Of a DNA stretch of 64,000 nt, positions 9,054-18,179 are shown one piece after another (the first letter of the stretch is position 1; the number at the start of each line of letters is the position of its first letter). The translations under genes were made by a program, and so were the position numbers. This DNA comes from Haloferax marisrubri (GTDB lineage: Archaea; Halobacteriota; Halobacteria; Halobacteriales; Haloferacaceae): contig NZ_LOPW02000018.1 of the NCBI RefSeq assembly GCF_001469875.2, positions 161,534 to 225,533 on the forward strand. The letters are read 5' to 3'. The notes below the pieces were generated by a model. It did no database searches. It saw nothing but the letters and a program-made list of their open reading frames with translations, and was not told the DNA's origin.

Positions 9054-9832
9054 TCGTCGGCGACACCCGACAGCTGCGTCTCGTCGCTCGTGACCGCGAG
9101 GAACGCGTCTTCGAGCGAGCCCTCGCCGCCCGTCTGGGCGCGCGATTTCACCTCGTCGGGCGTCCCCTCGGCGACGACGCGACCGTCGAACAGGACGCCG
9201 ACCTCGTCGGCGACGGCCTCGACCACGGGGAGGATGTGCGTCGAGAGGAAGACCGTCGCCCCCGCGTCGGCCACGTCGCCGATGGAGGTCCGAATCTGTC
9301 TCGCCGCGCGGGGGTCGAGCCCGGAGGTCGGCTCGTCGAGAAACAGCACGTCCGGCTCGTGGAGCACGCTCTGGATGAACGCGGTCTTCTGTTTCATCCC
9401 CTTCGAGTACGTGCCGATGCGCTTGTTCGCGTCGCCGACGAGGCCGAACTGGTCGAGCAGGTCGTCGATGCGCGCCTCGGCGGTCTCCGACGGGATGTCG
9501 CGGAGGTCGGCGACGTAGTCGAGTTGCTCGCGGGCGCTGAACTCGTCGTACAGCGGCGGCGTCTCCGGGAGGTAGCCGACGTGCGGCGCGAGTTTCCTGC
9601 GGTCGCTCACGTCGAGTCCGCAGATGCGGACCGAGCCCGAGGTGGGCTGTGAGAGCCCCGTCAGGATGCGCATCGTCGTCGTCTTCCCCGCGCCGTTCGG
9701 CCCGAGAAATCCGTACACCGTTCCGCTCGGAATCGACAGCGAAACGCCGTCGAGCGCGACCTCGGAGCCGTAGGACTTCCTGAGGTCGGTCGCTTCGACG
9801 GCGACGTCCGCGTCCGCGTTGGTGGAGGGCAT
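9050..9832 (-). CDS. ABC transporter ATP-binding protein (exporter type)
   Basis: The 260-residue ATPase has a full motif set: Walker A GPNGAGKTTT near residue 43, Q-loop region GYLPETPPLYDEF, signature TYSKGMKQK, Walker B VLFLDEPTSGLD, and H-loop STHIL. The C-terminal extension after the H-loop (FDGRVVAEGTPDEVKSRAQ) is typical of the CcmA/NatA class that partners ABC-2 permeases. It is the first gene of a two-gene operon with the permease at 7425-9053, overlapping it by 4 bp. Confidence 0.94.
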   Translation of the reverse strand: MPSTNADADVAVEATDLRKSYGSEVALDGVSLSIPSGTVYGFLGPNGAGKTTTMRILTGLSQPTSGSVRICGLDVSDRRKLAPHVGYLPETPPLYDEFSAREQLDYVADLRDIPSETAEARIDDLLDQFGLVGDANKRIGTYSKGMKQKTAFIQSVLHEPDVLFLDEPTSGLDPRAARQIRTSIGDVADAGATVFLSTHILPVVEAVADEVGVLFDGRVVAEGTPDEVKSRAQTGGEGSLEDAFLAVTSDETQLSGVADE

Positions 9833-9918
9833 GGGACGGCCCGCGTTTCGCCCCCCGGACGCCTAACGGTTGCGAATTGATACACGTCCGACAGAAATGG
9901 CGGCGGTTCGCGGCGGCG

Positions 9919-10785
9919 TCAGGGGTTTACTCCCTCGGGGTTCGCCGGGCGAATCGACCGGTAGAACGCGGTCGAGTACGCGGCGAAGAAGCCGCCGGTG
10001 AGACCGCTGACGAGGACGAGGCCGACCGCGATGGCGACCATGCCGACGACGCCGACGGTCGGAAGGCTCGAAAACGCCGACGCGGCGGTCGCGCCGGTTT
10101 CCGACCCGGCCACCGCGGCCCCCTGATGCTGGAGCGACGGGGTGAGTAGGAGCGAGGCCACGCCGCCGACCACGCCGGCGAGGAGGCCGCCGAGTCCGAT
10201 GATGACGGAGTAGCCGAAGACCGACACGAGGTTGTTCCTGACGCACGAGATGCTGCGCTTGACGCCGTCGACCGCGCCGAGGTCGTCGATAACGATGGCG
10301 TGACCGAAGAACTGCATGACGAACACCACGGCGAGGTAGGTGAGGGTCACGGCGAGGACGATGACGGCCAGAACCGCGAGCGTGGCGGTCCCCGGTTGGC
10401 TGCCGCTCCCGATGAGGAGGAGGCCAAAGAACAGCGAGGCGAAGACGCCGATGAACGCCAACACGAGGTTGACCGCGAGCAGGCTGAAGTAGACCGCGAG
10501 CAGCGAGACGTAGTGCGACTTCCCCTCGTTGACGAGCGTCCCGAGCGAGGTGTGACCGTCGATGGCCTCGTTGGCCATGCCGAGGACGCCACCGAGGAAG
10601 AACGGGACGACGAACACGGTGAGGCCGCTGAATCCCAGCGAGACGATGCTTCCGATGAGCGGGCTGACCGCCTGCGCGAACAGCGACGGGAGTTGGATGA
10701 GGCTGAACGCCGCGGCGACGACGAACAGTATCGGGTTCCGTCTGAGAGAGCCGGCGGCTGTGCCGATGGCTTGGAGGGCTGCCAT
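9919..10785 (-). CDS. Polytopic membrane protein (DUF7847-like)
   Basis: The protein has about 288 residues and 6 predicted membrane segments, with glycine/alanine/valine-rich helices and few charged residues. It begins MAALQAIGTAAGSLRRNPILF, a start (10785) that places one amphipathic segment before the first membrane helix. An upstream in-frame ATG at 10872 would add an arginine-rich non-membrane stretch and is less likely. The pattern of repeated hydrophobic blocks separated by GFSGL and DGVKRSISCVRNN resembles haloarchaeal DUF7847 proteins of unknown function. It lies downstream of the alpha/beta hydrolase gene on the same strand with a 152 bp gap. Confidence 0.72.
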   Translation of the reverse strand: MAALQAIGTAAGSLRRNPILFVVAAAFSLIQLPSLFAQAVSPLIGSIVSLGFSGLTVFVVPFFLGGVLGMANEAIDGHTSLGTLVNEGKSHYVSLLAVYFSLLAVNLVLAFIGVFASLFFGLLLIGSGSQPGTATLAVLAVIVLAVTLTYLAVVFVMQFFGHAIVIDDLGAVDGVKRSISCVRNNLVSVFGYSVIIGLGGLLAGVVGGVASLLLTPSLQHQGAAVAGSETGATAASAFSSLPTVGVVGMVAIAVGLVLVSGLTGGFFAAYSTAFYRSIRPANPEGVNP

Positions 10786-10937
10786 ACCGACCACGTCTCC
10801 GCACCGAGAAAAGAATGTTGGGTTGACAGGTCGTCTCGCGCGTCCGGTCTCCGACCCGCGATTCGGTCGCAAACGAGCGCGAGACGGCTCGTGTCTCTGA
10901 GATTGCGATTACACCTGTACCCGTGTAATCGGCGTTT

Positions 10938-11756
10938 TCACGCGTGACTGGCCCGGTCACGGAGGAACGAATCGACCGCGGCCGCGACCCGCTCGGGGTC
11001 GTCGCCGGGGCCGCCGTGACCGAGCGCGTCGAACTCGACGAACCGACTGGTCGGCAGGGAGTCGTGGACGTTTCGGGCGCTCTCGCGGAGGAAGTCGGGG
11101 CCGCCGGTGCCGGCCATGACCACGGTGGGTGCGTCAACGTCCAGGCGGGCCGGAAGCCGGTAGCGTTCGACGGCGCGGTTCATCCGGACGACCTCCTCGG
11201 CGAGGGCCACGCAGTCGGGCCAGACGGGCCACTCGTCGAGCCACGCGTCGAGGTCGTCGATGCCGTCGGGGTGGAGCACCTGCTCGACGTAGCGTTTGAC
11301 CGCCTCGCGCCGCTCTCCCGCCTCGACGAGCGCGGCCATGCGCTCCGAGAGGTCCGCCTCTCTCCGGTACGCCTCCGGGAGCACCGCCGGCTCGTAGGCG
11401 GCGACGGCGGCCACCCGCGCGTCGGTCGCCGCTTCGAGAGCCGTGAGCGCGCCGAAGGAGTGACCGAACAGCGCCGGGTCGCGTCCGGTCGCCTCGCGAA
11501 TCTCGTCGACGGCTTCCCGGACGTACTCGACCTCGCGCTCCAGCACCGCCTCGGCGGGCGTCGTCTCGACGTCGTCCAGACAGGTGCCGAAGCCGGGTCG
11601 CTCCGGGACGACGACCTCGTAGCCGTCGAGGTGCGGGACGACCGCGTCCCAGTACGCCGGCGGTGCCATCCCGCCGTGACAGCACAGAAGCGGCGCGCCG
11701 CTCCCGAATCGCTCGTCGGACAGTTCTGTTCCGCGTTCGAATCGAATCGGTTGCAT
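10938..11756 (-). CDS. Alpha/beta hydrolase
   Basis: The 272-residue protein is a complete alpha/beta-hydrolase. The oxyanion-hole segment LLCCHGGMAPPAYWD is near residue 23, the nucleophile elbow GHSFG near residue 98 has serine as nucleophile, an aspartate is available in the TVVMAGTGGPDFL region, and the catalytic histidine lies in DALGHGGPGD. A helical cap is inserted between about residues 130 and 200. Substrate is unknown; esters, amides and lactones are all possible for this superfamily. It is divergent from the Bat-type regulator at 11890, with 133 bp between, so that regulator is a reasonable candidate to control it. Confidence 0.9.
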   Translation of the reverse strand: MQPIRFERGTELSDERFGSGAPLLCCHGGMAPPAYWDAVVPHLDGYEVVVPERPGFGTCLDDVETTPAEAVLEREVEYVREAVDEIREATGRDPALFGHSFGALTALEAATDARVAAVAAYEPAVLPEAYRREADLSERMAALVEAGERREAVKRYVEQVLHPDGIDDLDAWLDEWPVWPDCVALAEEVVRMNRAVERYRLPARLDVDAPTVVMAGTGGPDFLRESARNVHDSLPTSRFVEFDALGHGGPGDDPERVAAAVDSFLRDRASHA

Positions 11757-11889
11757 CGCGGCCTCGCTTGTCGCCGGCGGCGACTAAGTCGCACTCTCAG
11801 CCGTGCGGTCGTTTAAGTGGCCTCCGAGGGCGGGCGACCGCCTCGGCCGCTTCGACACGTCCATGACCGACCGCCGAGACAGCGGACGT

Positions 11890-12576
11890 ATGGGTCTCAT
11901 CGCCGAGTTCGACATCGACTGCGACGCGCTCCCGCTGACCGGGGTCGCGGCGGCGGTTCCGGAGGCGACGCTCGCGTTGGAACTCCAGTACAACCACGGC
12001 GAGCGGCCGATGTTCATCGTGACGGTCACCGGCGGGGCACACCGGGCACTCGAAACCGCCATCGACGACGCCGTCGACGTGGCCGACTGGACGCGAATCG
12101 GCGAGTCGGGCGAGACCCGCCGGTATCAGGCCGTCCCGGCGCTGACCTTCGAAGAACAGCTCGGTGACAGCCTCGACGACCTCGCCGGGCTGGAGGCCCT
12201 CGCCACCGCCGACGCCATCATCGAGCGCATCGAGGTCCGACGGGGTGGTTGGCGACAGACTGGTTGGTTCGCGGACCGCGACGCGTTCGGGCGGTTCGCA
12301 TCGTTCTGGCGGCGGAACGCCGGCTTCGGGCTCCGGCGCCTCGCCCGCGACGGCGACCCCGAACCGCCGGGCGAGGGGCTCACCGACCGACAGGACGAGG
12401 CGCTCCGGACGGCGTACGAACTGGGCTACTTCGACATCCCCCGCGGGGCCACCCTGCGGGAGGTCGCCGACGAACTCGGCATCACCGCTTCTTCGACCTC
12501 CGAGCGACTCCGACGGGCGCAGACCCGGCTCATCGCCGAGACGGTGGCGACGACGTGGCCGCCGCTTCCGAACTGA
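11890..12576 (+). CDS. Bat-type helix-turn-helix transcriptional regulator (HTH_10)
   Basis: The 228-residue protein has a sensory N-terminal half (MGLIAEFDIDCDALPL, then strands around ALELQYNHGERPMFIVTV). Its C-terminal HTH_10 domain is TDRQDEALRTAYELGYFDIPRG followed by EVADELGITASSTSERLRRAQ. This is the layout of the large haloarchaeal Bat/bacterio-opsin-activator-like family. The ATG at 11890 begins exactly where the conserved domain begins; upstream in-frame codons add only unconserved residues. It is divergent from the alpha/beta hydrolase gene. The regulated signal is unknown. Confidence 0.88.
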   Translation: MGLIAEFDIDCDALPLTGVAAAVPEATLALELQYNHGERPMFIVTVTGGAHRALETAIDDAVDVADWTRIGESGETRRYQAVPALTFEEQLGDSLDDLAGLEALATADAIIERIEVRRGGWRQTGWFADRDAFGRFASFWRRNAGFGLRRLARDGDPEPPGEGLTDRQDEALRTAYELGYFDIPRGATLREVADELGITASSTSERLRRAQTRLIAETVATTWPPLPN

Positions 12577-12619
12577 CGGGTCGACGAACCACTCGGGTCG
12601 GTTGCGCCCGAAGACCGAC

Positions 12620-13843
12620 CTAACTGAGTCGGACGACGGCGCCCCGGCCGGCGAAGTAGACGCCGCCCTCGGCGACGCTCGGGCCGATGTCGAAGCGCTG
12701 GCGTTTGCCCGCCGCCAGCTCTTGTCGCGTGTTTCCGGTGGGGGCGTCGAGGACGGTTATCGCACCCCCGCTGTCGTCGTGCGTCGGGACGAACACGGTC
12801 CCCGCGCCGACGGCGATGCCGCTCGCGTAGCTTCCGGCGTAGTTTCGGTTGTCCCAGCAGCGGGTCCCGTCGGCCAACGCGAGCGTGACCAACCGGTCGT
12901 CGGTCGCGACGTACACCCGGCTGCCGTCGGTCGCGATGGTCTCGGGCCGCCTCGGTCGACTCTCGCCGCCCGCCCGCTGCGGTTCGAGTCGATAGCGCCA
13001 GCGCTCCGCGCCCGTCTCGGCGTCGAGTCCGAGCACGCTCCCGGCACCGGTCCCGACGAGGACGGTTCCCTCGACCACCGAGACGTTGCACGCGATTCGG
13101 GCGCTCGTCTTCGCGCGCCAGCGCTCCGTCCCGTCGGCCGTCGCCAGCGCCCGGACGTAGGTGTCGTCGCCGGCGGTGTAGACGGTGTCGCCGGCGACGG
13201 CGGGCGTCGAGTCGGAGGGGAATCCGGTCGCGGCCCGCCAGCGGGTCTCGCCGGTCGAACGCGACAGCGCGTGAGTCGCGACGCCCGCTTGGACGTAGAC
13301 GGTGTCGCCCGCGACGATGGGGCTCGCGCCGAAGATGCCGCCGCCGAGTCCCTCCCGCTTCCAGCGTCGGTCACCCGTCGCCGCGTCGAAGGCGTGGGTC
13401 TCCTCGCGGGTCACGACGACGAGCGTTCCGTCGCCGACTGCGGGCGCGGGCTCGGGGTCGGTGAGCGGTCTGGTCCACGTTCGCTCGCCCGTGTCGGCGT
13501 CGACCGCGGAGAGTTCGTCGTCCATGTCGTGGACGTAGACGGTGCCGTCGGCGACGACCGGGACGTGGTGGCCCACGTAGGTCTCCACGGGCACCGTCCA
13601 ATCGACGGCGAGGTCGCCCTCGGGGACGGCCTCGGACGCGACGGCCCCGGTGTTCGTCGTCGGACCCATCACGCCGCGCCAGTCCGCGGTCGCCGGCTCG
13701 ACGGGGTCGTACTCGGGGCACTCCCCGCTCGTCGGGTTGTGCTCCGACCGCGTTCCGAGACAGCCCGCCGCGCCGACGGCGGCGGCGCTTCCGAGACTCG
13801 CCAAGAGTCGACGCCGAGTCGGTCGCTGGCCGGTGTCGGTCAT
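12620..13843 (-). CDS. PQQ-type beta-propeller lipoprotein (Tat-exported)
   Basis: The product is 407 residues. The signal TRRRLLASLGSAAAVGAAGC combines a twin-arginine motif and a lipobox. Propeller blades are marked by ADTGERTW, DAATGDRRWK, RSTGETRWRA, ADGTERWRA and DAETGAERWRYR. The ATG at 13843 overlaps the stop of the upstream paralogue by 4 bp (ATGA), so both are translated from one message. Compared with the paralogue it has its own cysteine-containing spacer just after the lipobox (SGECPEYDPVEPAT). A surface-exposed binding or scaffold role is likely; enzymatic activity is not established. Confidence 0.85.
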   Translation of the reverse strand: MTDTGQRPTRRRLLASLGSAAAVGAAGCLGTRSEHNPTSGECPEYDPVEPATADWRGVMGPTTNTGAVASEAVPEGDLAVDWTVPVETYVGHHVPVVADGTVYVHDMDDELSAVDADTGERTWTRPLTDPEPAPAVGDGTLVVVTREETHAFDAATGDRRWKREGLGGGIFGASPIVAGDTVYVQAGVATHALSRSTGETRWRAATGFPSDSTPAVAGDTVYTAGDDTYVRALATADGTERWRAKTSARIACNVSVVEGTVLVGTGAGSVLGLDAETGAERWRYRLEPQRAGGESRPRRPETIATDGSRVYVATDDRLVTLALADGTRCWDNRNYAGSYASGIAVGAGTVFVPTHDDSGGAITVLDAPTGNTRQELAAGKRQRFDIGPSVAEGGVYFAGRGAVVRLS

Positions 13844-15129
13844 GCGACCTTCACCACCCCGTGGTGCGCGTGGGTCAGATACATCGCTTCCTCGGTGATG
13901 ACCGGCGACGCCATCGGTCGCCTGTAGTACGGTTCGGCGAAGTAGTTCCCCGACTGGAGCCACTCGTCGGCGTCGCCGCCCCACAGCCGCGTCCCGTCGG
14001 CGGCGTCGACGGCTCCGGTTCGGAGGTAGACTCGCCCGTCGGCGACGGGCGGGCGAGCGAGATACGGGAGCTCCGTCGGGTCGCGGTCGTGGCTCGGCGG
14101 CGCTTCGTTCACCACGCGCCAGCGCTCGACGCCATCGGTCCGGGAGAGCGCGTAGAGGTTCTTCGCGCCGACGTAGACTCGCTCGCCGTCGACCGTCGGC
14201 GGGCCGGCGGCCTCCGAGCCGGTCACGAACCGCCAGCGCTCCTTGCCGGTGTCGGCGTCGAGCGCGTAGACGGTTCCGCCGACGGTCGCGTACAGCGTGT
14301 CGTCGGTGACGGCGAGGCCGTTGGGCGACCGGCCGTACCGGCCGTCGAGCACCGTCCGCCAGCGCCGCCCGCCGCCGTGGTCGTAGCCGAGGACGACGAC
14401 CGCCTCGCGCTCCCGCTCGAACGGCGTGAAGGCGGCGTAGACGCCGCGGTCGTCGGCGACGGGCATCGTCGTCTCGACCGGCTCGTCCGGGCCGACGAGG
14501 AGTTCGAGCGCCCCCGGCCGGTCGGCGGTCCACAACCGGTTCCCGTCGCTTCCGACGGCGTGCAGGCGGCCGTTCCCGCTTTCGACGTACAGTCTGTTCC
14601 CGTACGCCGTCGGGGTTCCCAGCCGGCCGCCGAGGTCCGCGGTCCACTCGCTCGACCCGTCTCTTCCGACGGCGTGGAGGGTGCCGTCGTAGCCTCCGAC
14701 GACGACGATTCCCGGGTCGTCGCCGACGACCGCGGGGCCGCCGCTGAGCCCGTCCGGGAAGCCTTCGACCCACCGGACCGACCCGGACTCGGCGTCAATC
14801 GCGGCCAGCGGGCTGGTGAAGTCGTCCGGCCTGTAATAGTGGGTAGCGAGTCCGGTGACGTAGACGGCCCCGTCGGCGACGACCGGCGGGGCGAGCGCGC
14901 CGTAGAGCGGCGGGTCGAGGCTCCCCCGCGAGACGCTCCACGAGACGGTTCCCTCGTGCGGGCCGGCCGGTGCGTGGCCCGTCGCCTGCGGGTCGTAGCC
15001 GGTGGTCGGCCACGCCGTCGTCGGCGCGTCGAACGTCGCGTCCGGAGACGGTGGTGAGCCACCGCACCCGGCGACCCCGCCCGCGAGCGCGACTCCGCCG
15101 GCGGCCAGTACCTCGCGTCTGGAGAGCAT
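13840..15129 (-). CDS. PQQ-type beta-propeller lipoprotein (Tat-exported)
   Basis: This 429-residue paralogue begins SRREVLAAGGVALAGGVAGC, a twin-arginine signal with lipobox. Blades include DAESGSVRWVEG, VGRDGSSEWTADL, VGSDGNRLWTAD, DADTGKERWRFV and SRTDGVERWRVV. The region WPTTGYDPQATGHAP, early in the mature protein, is the usual first blade of this haloarchaeal group. It is the promoter-proximal gene of the leftward pair and is divergent from another leftover pair, with only 129 bp between start codons, so the four genes may be controlled together. Confidence 0.85.
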   Translation of the reverse strand: MLSRREVLAAGGVALAGGVAGCGGSPPSPDATFDAPTTAWPTTGYDPQATGHAPAGPHEGTVSWSVSRGSLDPPLYGALAPPVVADGAVYVTGLATHYYRPDDFTSPLAAIDAESGSVRWVEGFPDGLSGGPAVVGDDPGIVVVGGYDGTLHAVGRDGSSEWTADLGGRLGTPTAYGNRLYVESGNGRLHAVGSDGNRLWTADRPGALELLVGPDEPVETTMPVADDRGVYAAFTPFEREREAVVVLGYDHGGGRRWRTVLDGRYGRSPNGLAVTDDTLYATVGGTVYALDADTGKERWRFVTGSEAAGPPTVDGERVYVGAKNLYALSRTDGVERWRVVNEAPPSHDRDPTELPYLARPPVADGRVYLRTGAVDAADGTRLWGGDADEWLQSGNYFAEPYYRRPMASPVITEEAMYLTHAHHGVVKVA

Positions 15130-15258
15130 ACGACCGCCGTCTCGGCGCGGGATAAAAACCTTCGTGGCTCCTCGCTCGAAGGGTTCGCCGGCCGCGGCCG
15201 GTCGCGCCGCCGTCGAAACCAACAGGAGTATTATCAGCCGGACCACACGTCCTCGCTG

Positions 15259-16449
15259 ATGCCCTCCTATTCGAGACGCGACGCGCTGAAGGCTCTCCCG
15301 GCGCTCGCCGCTGGCCTCGCCGGCTGTGCGAGCCTCACGGGCCGCGACGACTCGCTTCCGATGCCGACCGCGTGGACGGCGGGCGTTCGGACTCCGACCC
15401 GCGCCCTGCGCCCGCCGTCCGGCCCCCTGCTCGTCGGAACCGGGAGCCCGTTTCACGCCGACCCGATGGTGTCCGCGCTCGACCCCGAGACCGGCGAGGA
15501 GCGCTGGGCGGTGACCGGCCGGAAGGGCTACCGCTCTCCCCTCGGCGTCGACGACCGGAACGCGTACCTGTTCTCGAAGGCGGGACGGGCCACGGCGGTC
15601 GATTACGAGGCGGGCGAGCGAGCATGGAACATCGGGCTGACGGGCGTCGGTAGCGCCGACCCGGGCGTCGTTCAGTACCCGCCGGTCGTCGCCGACGACA
15701 CCGTCGTCTTCCCCATCTCGGGCACGGAAAACGACGTGGTGGACCGACTGCTCGGGCTGTCCCGCGAGGACGGCGAGCGGCGTTTTCGCGCCGAACTTCC
15801 GGCGTCGCTGGCCGGCGCGCCCGCGTCCGCACCCGCCGGAGGCGGCTCCCAAGCCGGCGTCGTCGCGCCCATTCTGGACGGAACAGTCCGCCGGTTCGCC
15901 ACGGATGAGTCCGAATCGTGGCGCGCCGACGTGGGGGCGTCCCCGTCGTCGGTGGCGGTCGCCGGCGACACCGCCTTCGTCGGGAGCGCGACCGAGGAAC
16001 TGTTGGCGCTCGACGCGGCGACCGGCGAGCTTCGGTGGCGCGGGTCGCTCCGAAACACCGTGTTCGCCCGGCCGCTCGTCTCCGACGGCCGCGTGTACGT
16101 CGGCGGCGCGGACTACTTCCTGTACGCCTTCGACGCCGAGACGGGAACCCGACTGTGGCGGCGCGAACTGGCCGGCCCCGTGACCTGCGGACCGACCCGC
16201 GTCGGCGACCGACTGGTGACCGTCGTGGGGTCGGACCTCCTCGTCCGGGGGCACAGCGGGACCGTCCCGTTCGAACCGACCGCGCTGTACGTCCACGCGA
16301 CCGACGGCACCCTCCTCGGCGAGTACCGGTTCGAGGGCTACCTCGACGGCGGCACGGTGAACTGGGTCGTCGCCGCGGGCGACGGCGTCTACGTCGGACA
16401 GGAGTGGCAACTCGCTCGCCTCGACGCGGAGGTGCTCGATGCCGAGTGA
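15259..16449 (+). CDS. PQQ-type beta-propeller lipoprotein (Tat-exported)
   Basis: The 396-residue protein has the signal SRRDALKALPALAAGLAGC. Blades carry DPETGEERWAVTG, VDYEAGERAWNIG, LSREDGERRFRA, DAATGELRWRGS and DAETGTRLWRRE. Its last 11 bp overlap the start of the next paralogue, so the two form an operon. Together with the divergent leftward pair it makes a symmetrical block of four related exported proteins. No specific partner such as a transporter or electron carrier is encoded within the block. Confidence 0.85.
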   Translation: MPSYSRRDALKALPALAAGLAGCASLTGRDDSLPMPTAWTAGVRTPTRALRPPSGPLLVGTGSPFHADPMVSALDPETGEERWAVTGRKGYRSPLGVDDRNAYLFSKAGRATAVDYEAGERAWNIGLTGVGSADPGVVQYPPVVADDTVVFPISGTENDVVDRLLGLSREDGERRFRAELPASLAGAPASAPAGGGSQAGVVAPILDGTVRRFATDESESWRADVGASPSSVAVAGDTAFVGSATEELLALDAATGELRWRGSLRNTVFARPLVSDGRVYVGGADYFLYAFDAETGTRLWRRELAGPVTCGPTRVGDRLVTVVGSDLLVRGHSGTVPFEPTALYVHATDGTLLGEYRFEGYLDGGTVNWVVAAGDGVYVGQEWQLARLDAEVLDAE

Positions 16450-17695
16450 GCGTCCGGAGCGGACGGGTTCGGCCGGAAGCCGGGAGCAAACCGTCACCCG
16501 CCGCGAGGTGCTCGGGACGCTCGCGGCCGTCGGCTCGCTCTCCGTCGCCGGCTGTAGCTCGATTCCCGGACTCGGCGGGAGACGACCGGTCTGGCGACGC
16601 GATATCGACGGGGCGTTCATGGCCGGCCCGCCCGCCGTCACCGACGAACTGGTCCTCGCCGGGATGCAGGACAAGGCGTTGTACGGCCTGCGGCGCGAGG
16701 ATGGGTCGACCGCCGTCCGGTTCGAGACCGGCGGCCCGATAGAGACGCGACCCGTCGCCCCGCCGTCCGGCGGCCCGTACCACGTCCACAGCACCGACGG
16801 CGACCTCTACGCCGTCGATTCCTCGGGCGACGAACTGTGGCGCGACGAGGGCACGGCCCATCGAGCGAGACTCGTCCGCACCGAGTCGCTCGTCGCCGAA
16901 CTCGATTTCGCCGGCCCCGAGAACACGCTCACCGGATACGACCCACAGACTGGCGACCGACGCTTCCAACGGGCGGTTTCGTCGTACTCCCTCGACGGTG
17001 TCGCCGACGACTCGGTCGTGGTTCGCGTGCCGGTGAGCGAGACTGAATCGCGCGTCGTCTCGCTCTCGCCGGCGGACGGGAGCGTCCGGTGGCGGACCGA
17101 ATCCCAGCCGCGGCACCCCGCGGTCGTCGCGGACTCCCGACTCGCCGTCGCCGTGTGGGACGGGACGCTGGTGGCCTACGAACCGTCGAACGGGAGCGTT
17201 CGCTGGCGAACCTCTGTCAGCAGCCCCGGGCGCACGATGGTCCTCGGGTCGCAGTTGTACCTTTCCCACGACCGACCGGACGGGCACGCGGAACTGCTCG
17301 CGTTCGACCGGAAGACGGGCGAGAAGCGGTGGGCGAATCCCGTGGGCTATCAGATCCGGTCGGTCGAGGCCACGGACGACGCGGTGTTCGTCGGGAGCCG
17401 CGTCGACGACCCCGACGGCGGGATTCTCGGCCGAGTCGACTGCTTCGGCCTCGACGGCACGCGGCGGTGGCAGACCGTAACCGGACTCCCGTCGCTGGAC
17501 TCGCTCGCCGTCACGGGCTCCCGCGTCGTCGCCGGCTGGGACCGGGGCTTCGAGGTGCTTTCCCGGGAGTCGGGCCAGACGCGGTGGTCGTACGAACCAG
17601 ACTCGCACAGCCGACTCTCTCTCCGCGTCGAGCCGTCGTCGGTGTTCGTCTCGTACGTCGACGACGGCGCAGTCGCGCGGTTCCCGCTGGAGTGA
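16439..17695 (+). CDS. PQQ-type beta-propeller lipoprotein (Tat-exported)
   Basis: The 418-residue protein has a longer polar N-terminus than its paralogues before the twin-arginine signal VTRREVLGTLAAVGSLSVAGC. Blades include REDGSTAVRFETG, DSSGDELWRDE, DPQTGDRRFQRA, PADGSVRWRTE, EPSNGSVRWRTS and DRKTGEKRWANP. It starts 11 bp before the end of the upstream gene, a translationally coupled arrangement. The Asp/Thr/Gly/Trp blade signature is better preserved in the second half than in the first. Function is not known. Confidence 0.85.
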   Translation: MPSERPERTGSAGSREQTVTRREVLGTLAAVGSLSVAGCSSIPGLGGRRPVWRRDIDGAFMAGPPAVTDELVLAGMQDKALYGLRREDGSTAVRFETGGPIETRPVAPPSGGPYHVHSTDGDLYAVDSSGDELWRDEGTAHRARLVRTESLVAELDFAGPENTLTGYDPQTGDRRFQRAVSSYSLDGVADDSVVVRVPVSETESRVVSLSPADGSVRWRTESQPRHPAVVADSRLAVAVWDGTLVAYEPSNGSVRWRTSVSSPGRTMVLGSQLYLSHDRPDGHAELLAFDRKTGEKRWANPVGYQIRSVEATDDAVFVGSRVDDPDGGILGRVDCFGLDGTRRWQTVTGLPSLDSLAVTGSRVVAGWDRGFEVLSRESGQTRWSYEPDSHSRLSLRVEPSSVFVSYVDDGAVARFPLE

Positions 17696-17740
17696 CCGCG
17701 AGGACGACGCGGCTCGTTGCCTCGCGTCGCTTCGACTCGA

Positions 17741-18055
17741 CTACGCGGCCACCGCGGCACGCCGGTAGTGGATGAGTGCCGTCGCACCGGCGACCAGCCC
17801 AACAGCGATAGTCACGCCGTGGAACGCCACCGGAGGGACCGCCTCGACGACCCCAGCCGAGGACGTGGCGACCAGCGTTGTTCGGACGGCGTCGAGCCCC
17901 ACTTCGGCCGCGAGAAGTGGCGCGAGCAGGAACGTTGCTCCGACCTCCGCGCTCCACCTCGTCGGGTTTCGGTCGCGGCGTCTCGCGTGTCGATACGTCG
18001 CGGCCGCGGTCACACTCCCAAGGAGCGCCGCCGCGGCAAGCGTAATCGGGCTCAC
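17741..18055 (-). CDS. Small membrane protein
   Basis: About 104 residues from a GTG start at 18055, beginning VSPITLAAAALLGSVTAA. Three hydrophobic stretches (ITLAAAALLGSVTAAAT, ATFLLAPLLAAEVGL and VAFHGVTIAVGLVAGATALI) suggest three membrane helices with a basic RHARRRDRNP loop inside. Longer in-frame starts reach 18190 but would overlap the start of the divergent HEAT-repeat gene and add unlikely sequence. No family is recognised. It is convergent with the last propeller lipoprotein gene. Confidence 0.55.
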   Translation of the reverse strand: MSPITLAAAALLGSVTAAATYRHARRRDRNPTRWSAEVGATFLLAPLLAAEVGLDAVRTTLVATSSAGVVEAVPPVAFHGVTIAVGLVAGATALIHYRRAAVAA

Positions 18056-18179
18056 GGTTCTGTCGTCGCTCCGCGAAAATGTAGTCTTTTTGTCTGTTCT
18101 GTTCGGTGTCGACGACGCGGTCTCCCACCAACTTATTGACGTACCGAGGAGATACTTCGCTAACGAGGCACACGAACCG

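Noticed and set aside
15130..16794. Leftward extension that would turn the propeller lipoprotein at 13840-15129 into a 984-residue protein
   Set aside because: The Tat signal and lipobox at 15129 mark the real start; the extension is the shadow of two rightward propeller genes.
17772..18179. Rightward extension of the HEAT-repeat protein by about 136 codons
   Set aside because: It runs antisense through the small membrane-protein gene and lacks HEAT-like helices; ATG 18180 starts the conserved part.
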